A DNA stretch of 64,000 nt. It comes from an uncultured Planctomycetia bacterium. GTDB lineage: Bacteria > Planctomycetota > Phycisphaerae > Phycisphaerales > SM1A02. This document shows, piece by piece, positions 22,865 through 30,915 of the stretch (position 1 is its first letter; each line of letters starts with the position of its first letter). The notes beneath the pieces are model-generated. The model worked only from the letters and a program-made list of their open reading frames with translations. It did not search any database and was not told the DNA's origin. The translations under genes and the position numbers were made by a program. The stretch is taken from contig CALMPF010000043.1 in assembly GCA_937871505.1 (NCBI GenBank), forward strand, positions 17,094-81,093. Direction: 5' to 3'.

Positions 22865-24733
22865 CTACGGCCGTTCCGGCGTGTACCGCTCGACGTCGAG
22901 CTCGATGCGGTTCATCTCCAGCCCCGTGCCCAGCGCCGCGTAGAGGCCGGCGACGGAGGAGTTGTACGCCGCCATCGCCTGATACTCGTCGAGCTGGGCG
23001 ATCGCGAGACGGTCCTGCCGCTGAAACTTCAGGTTGAGGAACTCCGGCGTCAGGCTGGCGAGCGTCTCCTCCTCGACGAGCAGGGCGCGGAGGTTCTCTC
23101 CCGCGGCGAGCCGCGTCGAGCGCGTCGCCGAGATCAGCTCGAAGTTCGTCTGGCAGTCGCGGAGCGCCTCCTTGACCTCGAAGGTGACGTCCTGCACGGC
23201 CCTGCGGAATCCGATGATCGCCGAGGAGCGCGCCAGCCGCGCCGCGCGGTAGGTCGCTTCGGCCTGCCGGTTCCCGATCGGCTGCGTGAAGTTCGCGCCG
23301 AGGAAGTAGTCGATGGAGTTCCCCTCTCCAAGCTCGCTGTACGCGTCGCCACCGGTGTCGGAGAGCCCGAACCAGGCGGCCCGCGCGGTCAGGTCGAGCG
23401 TCGGCAGCCGGCTGTTGTCCGCCACGAGCTGCACGATCGAGGCGTCGTCGACGCGGAGCAGGCTCTTGACGATCTCGGGGCGGCTCTGGACCGCCGTGAG
23501 GATCCCTTCGCGAAGGCCGAGGTTGACCGGAGAGTCGACCATGAAGTCGAGCGGGGCCACCAGCACCTCGCTCTCGAGCAGGATCGCCGGATCGTTGATC
23601 AGGGTCTTGAGCCGATCGGAGGCCTGCCGAACGAGACGGCGCGCCCGCACGATCCCGGCCTTGCGCTGCTCGACGGTCGCCACGGCGTCGGAGTACTGCG
23701 ACTGCCGCGTGTCGAAGTCGCGGCGGCGCTCGAGGACGTCGCGCACCTGCTCGCCGACCTGGAGCAGCCACATCCTGATGCGCAGCTCCTCGCGCGCGAC
23801 GACGAGGTTCCAGTACGCGCGCTCGACCTCGAAGACCAGCGCGAGCATCGTCGCGCGGAGGTCCTGCACCGTGGCCCGCTCCGCGTTGCGCGCCAGGCGG
23901 ATCGAGGCGGTGTTCACGTCCGAGCCGAAGCCCCGCAGCAGCGGCTGCGAGAACCCGAGCCGGACCGCGTTGGTCCACGCGGGGTCGGGGAGCAGCTCGA
24001 GGCCCGGCGTCCGGTTGCGGCTGCGCGTCGCGTCCGTCGAGACCGTGAGGGCGCCGCCGGACTCGAGCGGCTTGGTGATGCCGGTCTCGAAGACCCAGCT
24101 TCGGTTGGCGCTCACGCCGGTCCCCAGCGGGATGCCGTTGATCACCGGAACGGGGGTCGGCTGGTCCTGCACCGCAAGGGCGACGTTGGCGAAGAGGACC
24201 GCATCGAAGACCGCCGCCGCCGCCTCGACTTCCGCCTCGGAGATCGCCGGACCGAGCCGCGCCTGCTGCGCGAGGAGGTTGTTTCGCACCGCGCTGGCGA
24301 TCGCGGCCTGGAGGCTCACGCCGACCTCGCTCTGCGCCTTGCCGAGCAGATCGGGACCCAGATCGAGCGTCCCTGCCCCGCTCGCAGCGGGCGGACCGAG
24401 CGCGGCGATCTCCGCAAGGCGCGGGCGCAGCTCCTCTTCGAGCGAGACCGGGTCGCGGCGAACCGGGACGAGGCCGTCGCCGCCCGGGGCCTCATCCCAC
24501 TGCTGACGGATGGCCGCCTCGACGGAGCGGCGAAGCTCGGCGGTCGAGTCCTTCTGGATCGGCGATTGGCAGCCGATCGCAGGCACGAGCGCGGCTGCCG
24601 AGAGTGTGAGCGCTGCCCGGAGGACGCGTCCGGCTGCGAAGCGGCGCAGCCGAGCCGCACGCGGCTCGGCGCCCTCGGAGTCCCGCGCAGGCGTTCCCGG
24701 AGTCAATGACGGTTTACCAAGGGCACCACGCAT
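22865..24733 (-). CDS. TolC-family outer-membrane lipoprotein
   Basis: A 622-residue outer-membrane efflux channel protein. The signal peptide ends in a lipobox with C55 (VPAIGC), suggesting lipid anchoring as in CusC/OprM types. Two outer-membrane-efflux repeats follow: beta-strand stretches (TNAVRLGFSQPLLRGFGSDVN and YFLGANFTQPIGNRQAEATYRAAR) alternating with long helices (VFEVERAYWNLVVAREELR, VTFEVKEALRDCQTNFELI, FQRQDRLAIAQLDEYQAMAAYNSSVA). These match TolC trimers that link an inner-membrane pump to the outside. About 100 extra residues precede the first repeat. No pump or adaptor gene is adjacent. The ATG at 24733 has TATGCT 8 nt upstream. Confidence 0.88.
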   Translation of the reverse strand: MRGALGKPSLTPGTPARDSEGAEPRAARLRRFAAGRVLRAALTLSAAALVPAIGCQSPIQKDSTAELRRSVEAAIRQQWDEAPGGDGLVPVRRDPVSLEEELRPRLAEIAALGPPAASGAGTLDLGPDLLGKAQSEVGVSLQAAIASAVRNNLLAQQARLGPAISEAEVEAAAAVFDAVLFANVALAVQDQPTPVPVINGIPLGTGVSANRSWVFETGITKPLESGGALTVSTDATRSRNRTPGLELLPDPAWTNAVRLGFSQPLLRGFGSDVNTASIRLARNAERATVQDLRATMLALVFEVERAYWNLVVAREELRIRMWLLQVGEQVRDVLERRRDFDTRQSQYSDAVATVEQRKAGIVRARRLVRQASDRLKTLINDPAILLESEVLVAPLDFMVDSPVNLGLREGILTAVQSRPEIVKSLLRVDDASIVQLVADNSRLPTLDLTARAAWFGLSDTGGDAYSELGEGNSIDYFLGANFTQPIGNRQAEATYRAARLARSSAIIGFRRAVQDVTFEVKEALRDCQTNFELISATRSTRLAAGENLRALLVEEETLASLTPEFLNLKFQRQDRLAIAQLDEYQAMAAYNSSVAGLYAALGTGLEMNRIELDVERYTPERP

Positions 24734-24741
24734 CGGCCGGT

Positions 24742-24747
24742 AGCATA
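24742..24747 (-). promoter_or_regulatory. TATGCT -10-like element
   Basis: Minus-strand TATGCT, 8 nt before the TolC-family ATG at 24733. Confidence 0.45.
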
Positions 24748-24856
24748 CGAGGTTCTCTCAGCCCTGCTGAGCGGCGAAGAAGCGGCGAACGTACGATCGC
24801 CTTGCGATCGGCGCACCGGCGCATCGAACTGCGACCCGCCCGCGAAAGGACTCGAT

Positions 24857-26443
24857 ATGGCCACCCGCTCCGTCTTCCAGTTCTGCATGATTCCCCGGAG
24901 TTCCCCGCCCGCCCGCGCCTTGGCGGCCCGCTTGCCGCCTCGGAGCCGCGCGCTCCCGCACGCATGCCGCTCGAGCCGACCCTCCGTCGATCCGACCACG
25001 TCGCGACGAGCGCGGTCCGGGGGCCTCGAACCGCGCACGACCGACCGGCGCATCGACCGATCCGGCCGATGCGTCATCCGTCGCGTCCTCGGCGCGCTCG
25101 CGGCACTGCTGACGCTCGGCGGGATCTTCGCTCAGAGCGCGTCCGCGCAGCAGACTCCTGCCCAGCGCAGCTCCGGGAGCTGGTGGGTCGTCACCGAGAA
25201 CGACGTGTACGTGCGAAGCGCGCCGAGCGTCGACAGCGCGTATCCCTTCTTCCGGCTTGATCGAGGAAACCTCGTCCGGGTGGCGGAGGAGACCGCCGGC
25301 TGGGCGCGGGTCGCCGTCGTCGGTCCCACCTTCACCGACGCGTTCGGCTTCGTCCGCGACGATCGACGGTTGCGCGTCGCTGCGGACGGGCGCACCGCGC
25401 AGGTCGTCAGCCGCGCCGACATCCTCGCGCCGAACCTCTCGGCGCGCTTCAGCCCCGACTCGAGCTGGGCCACCATCGGGCGCCTCGAACCCGGGACGAC
25501 CGTGGCGATTTCCGAGACCGTTCGGGGCCAGCGCGAGACGATGCACAAGATCGGACTGCCCGCCTCCGCCGAGGGGTGGGTCAACCTGACGTTCCTTCGT
25601 CGGGCCAACGCCGAGGAGCTGGCGCGGCTCGACCCGGGGCTGCGCGATCCGGAGCCCGGTGCCGCGGTCAGACCGACCGGCGACGCCGCGCCCCCGCGCG
25701 GCGGAAGCGACGTGGTCCGATCCGCCGAGGCGACCACGATGGTGATCGTCGATGACGCCGATGGCGATCTGGAGATCGACGCCCTCGAGGAGACCGTCGA
25801 GGTCGTCACCGAGCCGACTCGCACGGAGCAGCGCCCCGTGCTTGTGCCGGAGCCGCCCGCCCGTCCGGCGCCGCGGGCGGCCGATCAGATCGCGAGGGTG
25901 ACCCTGGCCGATCTCGAGTTCGCCTTCAGCCAGCTCGCGAAGGAGGACCCGGAGTCCGCGGAGGTCGGCCCGCTGCGGCAGCGGTACCTCGAGTTCGCCG
26001 AGCGAATCGCTGCGCTCGACTCCGAGCGCGCTTTCGCGCGGACCAGGGCGGACCAGCTTGAGATCAAGGAGGAGATCCAGGAGCGCCTCGCCGAGGTTCG
26101 CCGACTCCAGGCGCGACAGGGCGCGGATCTCGAGGTCATCCGGGGGCGGAGGGTCGCGGTCGAAGCGAGGCAGCCGTACGTGGCGGTCGGGCGTCTCAAT
26201 GCCTCGACGGTCTACGACGGCCGCAGGCTTCCGCTGCTCTTTCGCGTCCAGGATCCCTCAGGCGGCCAGACCATCGGGTACCTCGAACCAGGCGGCGGTT
26301 TCGAGCTGACATCGCTGCTGGGACAGCTCGTCGGCATCGTCGGTACGCGCAGCTACGACGAGAGCCTGCGCCTGAACATCATCTCGCCGACGCGAATCGA
26401 CGTGCTGACGACGGCTCCAGGTTCGATCACGATCAGACCCTGA
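24857..26443 (+). CDS. exported SH3-domain protein with coiled coil
   Basis: A 528-residue protein. Residues about 75-97 (RRVLGALAALLTLGGIFAQSASA) look like a signal peptide but follow about 75 Arg/Ser-rich residues, an unusually long n-region. No start codon lies closer to it, and the ATG at 24857 has a good site (AAAGGA at 24845-24850). Two bacterial SH3-like domains follow: about 105-165 (WWVVTENDVYVRSAP to FGFVRDDRRL) and about 175-250 (ADILAPNLSARFSP to EGWVNLTFLRRA). A linker, a coiled coil (about 375-435, FAERIAALDSERAFARTRADQ) and a beta-rich C-terminal domain complete it. SH3 domains of this kind often bind peptidoglycan, so a cell-wall role is inferred. The stop codon lies in the first unit of a heptamer repeat array. 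Confidence 0.75.
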   Translation: MATRSVFQFCMIPRSSPPARALAARLPPRSRALPHACRSSRPSVDPTTSRRARSGGLEPRTTDRRIDRSGRCVIRRVLGALAALLTLGGIFAQSASAQQTPAQRSSGSWWVVTENDVYVRSAPSVDSAYPFFRLDRGNLVRVAEETAGWARVAVVGPTFTDAFGFVRDDRRLRVAADGRTAQVVSRADILAPNLSARFSPDSSWATIGRLEPGTTVAISETVRGQRETMHKIGLPASAEGWVNLTFLRRANAEELARLDPGLRDPEPGAAVRPTGDAAPPRGGSDVVRSAEATTMVIVDDADGDLEIDALEETVEVVTEPTRTEQRPVLVPEPPARPAPRAADQIARVTLADLEFAFSQLAKEDPESAEVGPLRQRYLEFAERIAALDSERAFARTRADQLEIKEEIQERLAEVRRLQARQGADLEVIRGRRVAVEARQPYVAVGRLNASTVYDGRRLPLLFRVQDPSGGQTIGYLEPGGGFELTSLLGQLVGIVGTRSYDESLRLNIISPTRIDVLTTAPGSITIRP

Positions 26444-26501
26444 AGCCTGAATCCTGAATCCTGAAGCCTGAGACCTGAAGCCTGAGACTTGAAGCCTGAA
26501 G
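26439..26501 (+). repeat. nine tandem heptamers (CCTGARN)
   Basis: Nine contiguous 7-bp units of the form CCTGAAG, CCTGAAT or CCTGAGA, with one unit varying by a base. The array begins at the stop codon of the SH3-domain gene, whose TGA is inside the first unit. Because the unit is not a multiple of three, copy-number change would not alter the protein if it occurs after the stop. Confidence 0.9.
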
Positions 26502-26593
26502 CCAGCCGCCCGAAGCCGGCGGCCCGAATCGCCGAGCCAGCATCCTGGAGCCCTCCTCAACGACTGCCCGGCCGCGGACGATGCCGCGAGGGC

Positions 26594-26599
26594 TACGAT
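26594..26599 (+). promoter_or_regulatory. TACGAT, likely tRNA-Ala promoter
   Basis: TACGAT lies 54 nt upstream of tRNA-Ala and matches the hexamer seen before protein genes in this window. Confidence 0.4.
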
Positions 26600-26653
26600 G
26601 GCCGCAGTCGGTCAGCCCGCGCTGGCACTCCATCCGCGACGCTGCACACCTCG

Positions 26654-26726
26654 GGGGCGCTAGCTCAATTGGGAGAGCGATGCCTTTGCAAGGCATAGGT
26701 TACGAGTTCGAGCCTCGTGCGCTCCA
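26654..26726 (+). tRNA. tRNA-Ala (anticodon TGC)
   Basis: A 73-nt tRNA: acceptor GGGGCGC with GCGCTCC (one G-T pair), D arm GCTC-AATTGGGA-GAGC, anticodon arm ATGCC-TTTGCAA-GGCAT with TGC, and T arm ACGAG-TTCGAGC-CTCGT. CCA is not encoded. Confidence 0.96.
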
Positions 26727-26932
26727 CTGTGCCACTCGCCCCCGCGCTGCGGGGGCGATGTGTTTCACGCTCGTTCCGCGGTTGCACTCGGGGCCAGGAC
26801 CGCGACAATCAGGGCCGGCAGCCCGCGACGAAGGTCATTCGGGCCTGCCCGGCGCTTCGCCCTCCGCAACCGCGGCCAGCACCGCCCTCTCACTTCACCG
26901 GTCACCGACCGGCACTCTGGAACCACCCGACC

Positions 26933-27370
26933 ATGACGCCCTCTCCTTCCACCTTTCGACCGCTTGCCTCGCTGCTCCTCGGCGCCGCGCTTCTCACCAT
27001 GCCCGCGGCCTTGGTCGGCTGCGACAGCGCGTCGAAGATCGACATTCCCGCCAGCGCATCGCCGAACGACCTGATGAGCGGCTATCTCGGCAAGCTCGGC
27101 GATCTCAACGGGCTGCTCTCCGGCGTGGGGAGCACCGGCGACGCCGCAGCGGCGCTGCCGAAGGCCAAGGACCTCGTCAGCGGCATGGGGGCGTATGCCG
27201 AGCGCCTCACGGGCCTGCCGACGGCGCAGCTCGACGGCGTCCTCCAGCAGTTCGGGCCGCAGCTCGACTCGCTGACCGGAGCGCTGGATTCGCAGGTCGC
27301 GCGGCTTTCGCAGAGCTCGTACGGCTCGACGCTGGCCTCGGCGCTCAAGAGCGTTCCCCGTCTGCGCTGA
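26933..27370 (+). CDS. small lipoprotein of unknown function
   Basis: A 145-residue protein with a lipoprotein signal peptide: LASLLLGAALLTMPAALVGC with the lipobox cysteine at C30. The mature part is helical and rich in Gly, Leu, Ser and Ala (LMSGYLGKLGDLNGLLSGVG, then GMGAYAERLTGLPTAQLDGVLQQFGPQLDSLTGALDSQVARL). It reads like an amphipathic helical bundle. No family is recognised. The ATG at 26933 is the only start that places the signal peptide at the N terminus. The class V PLP enzyme begins 5 bp after its stop. Confidence 0.7.
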   Translation: MTPSPSTFRPLASLLLGAALLTMPAALVGCDSASKIDIPASASPNDLMSGYLGKLGDLNGLLSGVGSTGDAAAALPKAKDLVSGMGAYAERLTGLPTAQLDGVLQQFGPQLDSLTGALDSQVARLSQSSYGSTLASALKSVPRLR

Positions 27371-27374
27371 GCGC

Positions 27375-28625
27375 GTGGCGGCGGCCGTCGACATCGACGC
27401 GATCCGCGGCCGGTTTCCCGCGCTCGGGGAGCCGGACGCGCCGATCTTCCTCGAGAACGCAGGCGGAGCCCAGGTTCCGGACTCGGTCATCGAGGCGATG
27501 GCGCTGTATCTGCGCAGCCGCTATGTCCAGCTCGGGGCGGGCTATCCCCGTTCGGAGCAGGCAGCGGCGCTGGTCGAGGCCGCGCATCGCTGGATGGAGA
27601 CCTTCGTCGGCGGGAGCGGCCACGGCAGCGCGATCCTCGGTCCCTCGTCGACGCAGTTGCTGCACATGCTCGCAGGGTGCTGGGGGCGGCGGCTCGGAGA
27701 GGGCGATGAGATCGTCGTCGCCGAGAGCAACCACGAGGCCAACGTCGGCTGCTGGCTTCGGCTGATCGAGCGCGGCGTGCGCGTGCGCTGGTGGCGCGTC
27801 GGCGGCGACCCCGCGGGGGCTGCGCTCGAAGGGCTCGATGCGGTGCTCGGCGAGCGGACGCGCCTGGTCTGCTTCCCGCACGTCTCGAACCTCCTCGGCG
27901 GCGTGATCGACGTCCCCGAGGTTGCGCGGCGAGCCCGCGCCTTCGGCGCGAGAACGGTCGTCGACGGAGTCGCGTTCGCGCCGCACCGGCTCATCGACGT
28001 CGCGGCGCTGGGATGCGACTGGTACGTCCTCTCGACCTACAAGGTCTTCGGGCCGCACATGGCGCTGCTCTTCGGGACCGGCGAGGCGATCGCCGAGCTC
28101 GAAGGGCCCAACCACTTCTTCATTCCGCGCGACCGCGTTCCGTACGTCTTCGAGCTCGGCGGCGCCTGCCACGAGGGCTGCGCGGGGCTGCTCGGGCTCG
28201 CAGAGCACCTTCGCTTCCTCGCCGGCGAAGCGCCGCGCGGCTGCTTCGAGCCCGCGTTGCGCGCCACCGTCCGCGCCGCGATGGACCGCGTCGAGGCGCT
28301 CGAACGCCCGCTTCAGGAGCGGCTGATCGAGCGCCTCGGGAGCGTCCCCGGACTCCGCATCCTCGGCCCGATGACGGCCGGGCCGGAGCGGGTGCCGACG
28401 GTGAGCGTCGTCCACGACAGCGTCCCCTCGGCGCGCCTTGCGGCCGCGGCCCACGCCGAGGGGATCGGCATCCGGCACGGACACATGTACTCGCTGCGGC
28501 TCTGCGAGGCGCTCGGCATCCCGGCCACCGACGCGGTCTGCCGCATCAGCGCCGTCCACTACAACACCGTCGACGAGATCGACCGCGCCTGCGCCGCGAT
28601 CGAACGGGCGGTGCGCCGCGGCTGA
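27375..28625 (+). CDS. class V aminotransferase, cysteine-desulfurase-like
   Basis: A 416-residue PLP enzyme of fold type I, close to the cysteine desulfurase-like subfamily. The PLP-binding lysine is K223 in LSTYKVFGPH. Also visible are ESNHEANVGCW, FPHVSNLLGGVIDV and VVDGVAFAPHR, with the usual Asp and His around the cofactor. At the position where desulfurases carry their catalytic cysteine loop the sequence is GIGIRHGHMYSLRLCEALG, with no Cys aligned to the active one, so true desulfurase activity is doubtful. No SufE, IscU or other Fe-S gene is nearby. The start is GTG at 27375, only 5 bp after the lipoprotein stop, suggesting co-transcription. Confidence 0.8.
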   Translation: MAAAVDIDAIRGRFPALGEPDAPIFLENAGGAQVPDSVIEAMALYLRSRYVQLGAGYPRSEQAAALVEAAHRWMETFVGGSGHGSAILGPSSTQLLHMLAGCWGRRLGEGDEIVVAESNHEANVGCWLRLIERGVRVRWWRVGGDPAGAALEGLDAVLGERTRLVCFPHVSNLLGGVIDVPEVARRARAFGARTVVDGVAFAPHRLIDVAALGCDWYVLSTYKVFGPHMALLFGTGEAIAELEGPNHFFIPRDRVPYVFELGGACHEGCAGLLGLAEHLRFLAGEAPRGCFEPALRATVRAAMDRVEALERPLQERLIERLGSVPGLRILGPMTAGPERVPTVSVVHDSVPSARLAAAAHAEGIGIRHGHMYSLRLCEALGIPATDAVCRISAVHYNTVDEIDRACAAIERAVRRG

Positions 28626-28712
28626 GCCGGCGCGGGAGGACTCGCAGGCGGCAGCCGTGGGTTGCAAGCGATCGCCGAGCCATCGAGCCAGACCGGATCG
28701 CCGGTGCACAAG

Positions 28713-28795
28713 GCCAGCTCCGAAAGCCAGCCCGAAAGCCACCCCGAAAGCCGGCTCTGAAGGCCAGCTCTGAAAGTCAGCTCTGAAAGCCACCC
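28713..28795 (+). repeat. tandem 12-13 bp repeat
   Basis: Seven imperfect units based on GCCAGCTCTGAAA (12 or 13 bp each), in the 227-bp gap between the converging class V enzyme and rsmE genes. Confidence 0.85.
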
Positions 28796-28852
28796 GGGGG
28801 CCAGATCCGACGTCCTGCCCGCGCGTGAATGCCCAGCGGAACGCCGCGCGGG

Positions 28853-29647
28853 TCACCGCAGCGCCCGCAGAGCGCACGCCATCGCGACCGCCGCGGTCTC
28901 GACGCGGAGAACCCCATCGGCAAGCCTGACCGCGCGGGCGCCCGCCGAAGCCATCTCGCGTCGCTCCTCGTCGTCGAAGCCCCCCTCCGGTCCGATGAGC
29001 GCCAGGATCTCGGGGGTCTCGAGGCTGATCGCCGCATCGGCCTCGGCGCCGGAGCCCTCCGCGGCGTCGCCGCGAAGGCTGCGGCGCTCGCCAACGCTCG
29101 GCGCGACGAGCGATCGCAGCTCGACGCCATCCGGATCCGCCAGGAGCGCCACGGCGCCGCGGGCGGCTGCCGACCGCGCCGCCTCGAGCGGTGTCCGCGC
29201 CTCGAGGATCGGCGGCAGCCACGCGCGGCGGCTCTGCTTGGCCGCTTCGATCGCCACCCGGCCGAGGCGCTCCCGCGCGGCCTCGGAGAGCGTCACCACG
29301 CTGCGGCGGCAGCGCAGCGGAAGAAACGCGCCGATGCCGACCTGCACCAGCATGTCGATCATCGTCGCGGCCCGGTCGCCCTTCGGAATCGCCGCGGCGA
29401 TCGTGATGCTCCGTTCCCGGCCAAGCGGCGCGCCGGCGTCGACCGACACCATCGACTCGATGCGGGCGGCGCGGCCTGCGTCGATCAGGAACGCCCGGGC
29501 GGTCCTGCCGCTGCCGTCGAAGAGCACCACCTCGTCTCCGTCACGCAGTCTCCGCGACGCGGTGGCGTGGCGCGTCGCCGCGGTCGGGAGCGCCACCGCA
29601 GCTCCCGGCTCGCCCAGCGCGGCGACGTGGATCCACGGTGCGCTCAT
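28853..29647 (-). CDS. rsmE: 16S rRNA m3U1498 methyltransferase RsmE
   Basis: A 264-residue SPOUT-class methyltransferase that methylates N3 of U1498 in 16S rRNA. The N-terminal PUA-like part (RHATASRRLRDGDEVVLFDGSGR) is followed by AAAIPKGDRAATMIDMLVQVGIGAFLPLRCRRSV and the trefoil-knot signatures LALIGPEGGFDDEE and RLADGVLRVETAAVAMACALR. A low-complexity insertion of about 25 residues sits before the knot. The ATG at 29647 has TACCCT 6 nt upstream. rsmJ lies just upstream on the same strand, so two 16S rRNA methyltransferases sit together. Confidence 0.92.
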   Translation of the reverse strand: MSAPWIHVAALGEPGAAVALPTAATRHATASRRLRDGDEVVLFDGSGRTARAFLIDAGRAARIESMVSVDAGAPLGRERSITIAAAIPKGDRAATMIDMLVQVGIGAFLPLRCRRSVVTLSEAARERLGRVAIEAAKQSRRAWLPPILEARTPLEAARSAAARGAVALLADPDGVELRSLVAPSVGERRSLRGDAAEGSGAEADAAISLETPEILALIGPEGGFDDEERREMASAGARAVRLADGVLRVETAAVAMACALRALR

Positions 29648-29653
29648 CGCGCA

Positions 29654-29659
29654 AGGGTA
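29654..29659 (-). promoter_or_regulatory. TACCCT -10-like element
   Basis: Minus-strand TACCCT ends 6 nt before the rsmE ATG at 29647, a spacing that fits a leaderless message. Confidence 0.45.
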
Positions 29660-29769
29660 ACGGCGCAGCGCTGCCGCGCCACGCCGCTGCTCTCTGCGGC
29701 CGCGCCACCGACTCCTCGCTCCGCTCCGGCCTCTCAGCCCGCACCGAATCCGCGGGGCCGCCGCCGCAG

Positions 29770-30750
29770 TCATGCCTCCGGCCGGTAGACGTCATACCGC
29801 ACCGTCGTGCCCGCGATCGACCACGCGGGGCCCGTGTCGCCGGTTCGTCCAGCCCCCTCGCTGTTCCCGCTCCCCGCGGCACTGCGAATCGGCGGCAGGG
29901 CGTCCCCGCGCTTGGCGACGACGCGCTCCGTCGCGGCACGCCGAGCGGCGAGGAGCAGCGCCGGCGCATCGTCATCGTCACCGACGACGAGCCGAAGCCG
30001 CTGCATCGACTTGGGCGGCAGGGCGCTCCCCCGCCGCGCCGCCCGGCCGGAGGGGAACATCGGATCGATCAAGACCACCTGCGGCGGCTCGCGAAGTTCA
30101 CCGAGCAGCGCGGAGGCATCCCCGCACCGCAGCTCGATGCGCTCTCCCAGCGCAGCGCCGTGCGCCTCGCGCCCGACCGCCGCGAGCCCATCCTCGAGAA
30201 GGGCGTGGACGATCGGGTTCCTCTCGATCGCGATGACCGTGTGCCCCAGGGCTGCGAGGTGGAACGCATCGCCGCCGAGGCCGGCAGTCGCGTCGACGAT
30301 CCGCTTCGGTCCGCGGCCGAGAGCCCGCGCGAGCGGGTCGCCGCGGAGCGCGTTGCCCCCGCGCCGCAGCGACTCGATCACCCACCCCGGATCGGAGCGC
30401 ACGCCGCGCCCGGGCCGGTCCTCCTGGGTGCGCAGCTCCAGCCGCCGGGAGTCGATGCAGAGCGCGACGCCGCCGTCGGGAATCGAACTCGCCAGCGGAA
30501 CCCCCAGCCGCGCCGCGAGCGCCGCGGCGCGCTCGACGGCCGTCGCGTCCTCCGGCGCCGGGCTCAGGACCACGATCGCCGGTCCGGGCGGCGCCGCTCC
30601 GCGATCGGTCGCGCTCACGGAAGGCTGAGCGCCGAGGGCATCCTTCGGCCGGGCGGACGCGCCGTCGCCGGCGATCGCCCGCTCCTCCGCGGTCCCTGGC
30701 GCAGCCGGCCGCGCCTTCCCCCTCTCGGCACCCTGCGTGTCGTCGGGCAT
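29770..30750 (-). CDS. 16S rRNA m2G1516 methyltransferase RsmJ-like
   Basis: A 326-residue Rossmann-fold methyltransferase matching RsmJ (YhiQ), which methylates N2 of G1516 in 16S rRNA. The SAM loop is DATAGLGGDAFHLAALGH, then AIERNPIVHALLEDGL, the catalytic-type motif VVLIDPMFPSGRAARRGSALPPKSMQRLR, and LVVGDDDDAPALL followed by RVVAKRG. About 75 low-complexity residues precede the fold and another insertion (residues about 295-312) lies near the C terminus. The ATG at 30750 has TACGCT 8 nt upstream. RsmJ is best known from gammaproteobacteria, so the exact position modified here is inferred. Confidence 0.82.
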   Translation of the reverse strand: MPDDTQGAERGKARPAAPGTAEERAIAGDGASARPKDALGAQPSVSATDRGAAPPGPAIVVLSPAPEDATAVERAAALAARLGVPLASSIPDGGVALCIDSRRLELRTQEDRPGRGVRSDPGWVIESLRRGGNALRGDPLARALGRGPKRIVDATAGLGGDAFHLAALGHTVIAIERNPIVHALLEDGLAAVGREAHGAALGERIELRCGDASALLGELREPPQVVLIDPMFPSGRAARRGSALPPKSMQRLRLVVGDDDDAPALLLAARRAATERVVAKRGDALPPIRSAAGSGNSEGAGRTGDTGPAWSIAGTTVRYDVYRPEA

Positions 30751-30758
30751 CGAGAGCG

Positions 30759-30764
30759 AGCGTA
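30759..30764 (-). promoter_or_regulatory. TACGCT -10-like element
   Basis: Minus-strand TACGCT, 8 nt before the RsmJ-like ATG at 30750. Confidence 0.4.
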
Positions 30765-30829
30765 TCGCGCCTTCGCGCGCCGCCGGCACTCCGGCGCTCC
30801 AGCGCGCCGTGCGCGAGAATGGCCTGGTG

Positions 30830-30835
30830 TAGGAT
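30830..30835 (+). promoter_or_regulatory. TAGGAT, likely cystathionine beta-synthase promoter
   Basis: GTGTAGGAT faces the gene starting at 30916 and would leave a leader of about 75 nt. It matches the hexamer upstream of tRNA-Leu. Confidence 0.35.
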
Positions 30836-30915
30836 GGGCCTTGGCCGCAGTTCGTCCGCACGGCCGCGAACGGGTCGCGGCCGCTCGTGACGGGCCGTGC
30901 GCGGAGCCCATCGCC

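Noticed and set aside
21989..24709. A 900-residue plus-strand frame opposite the Sua5-type and TolC genes
   Set aside because: Spans two well-supported genes and shows no domain.
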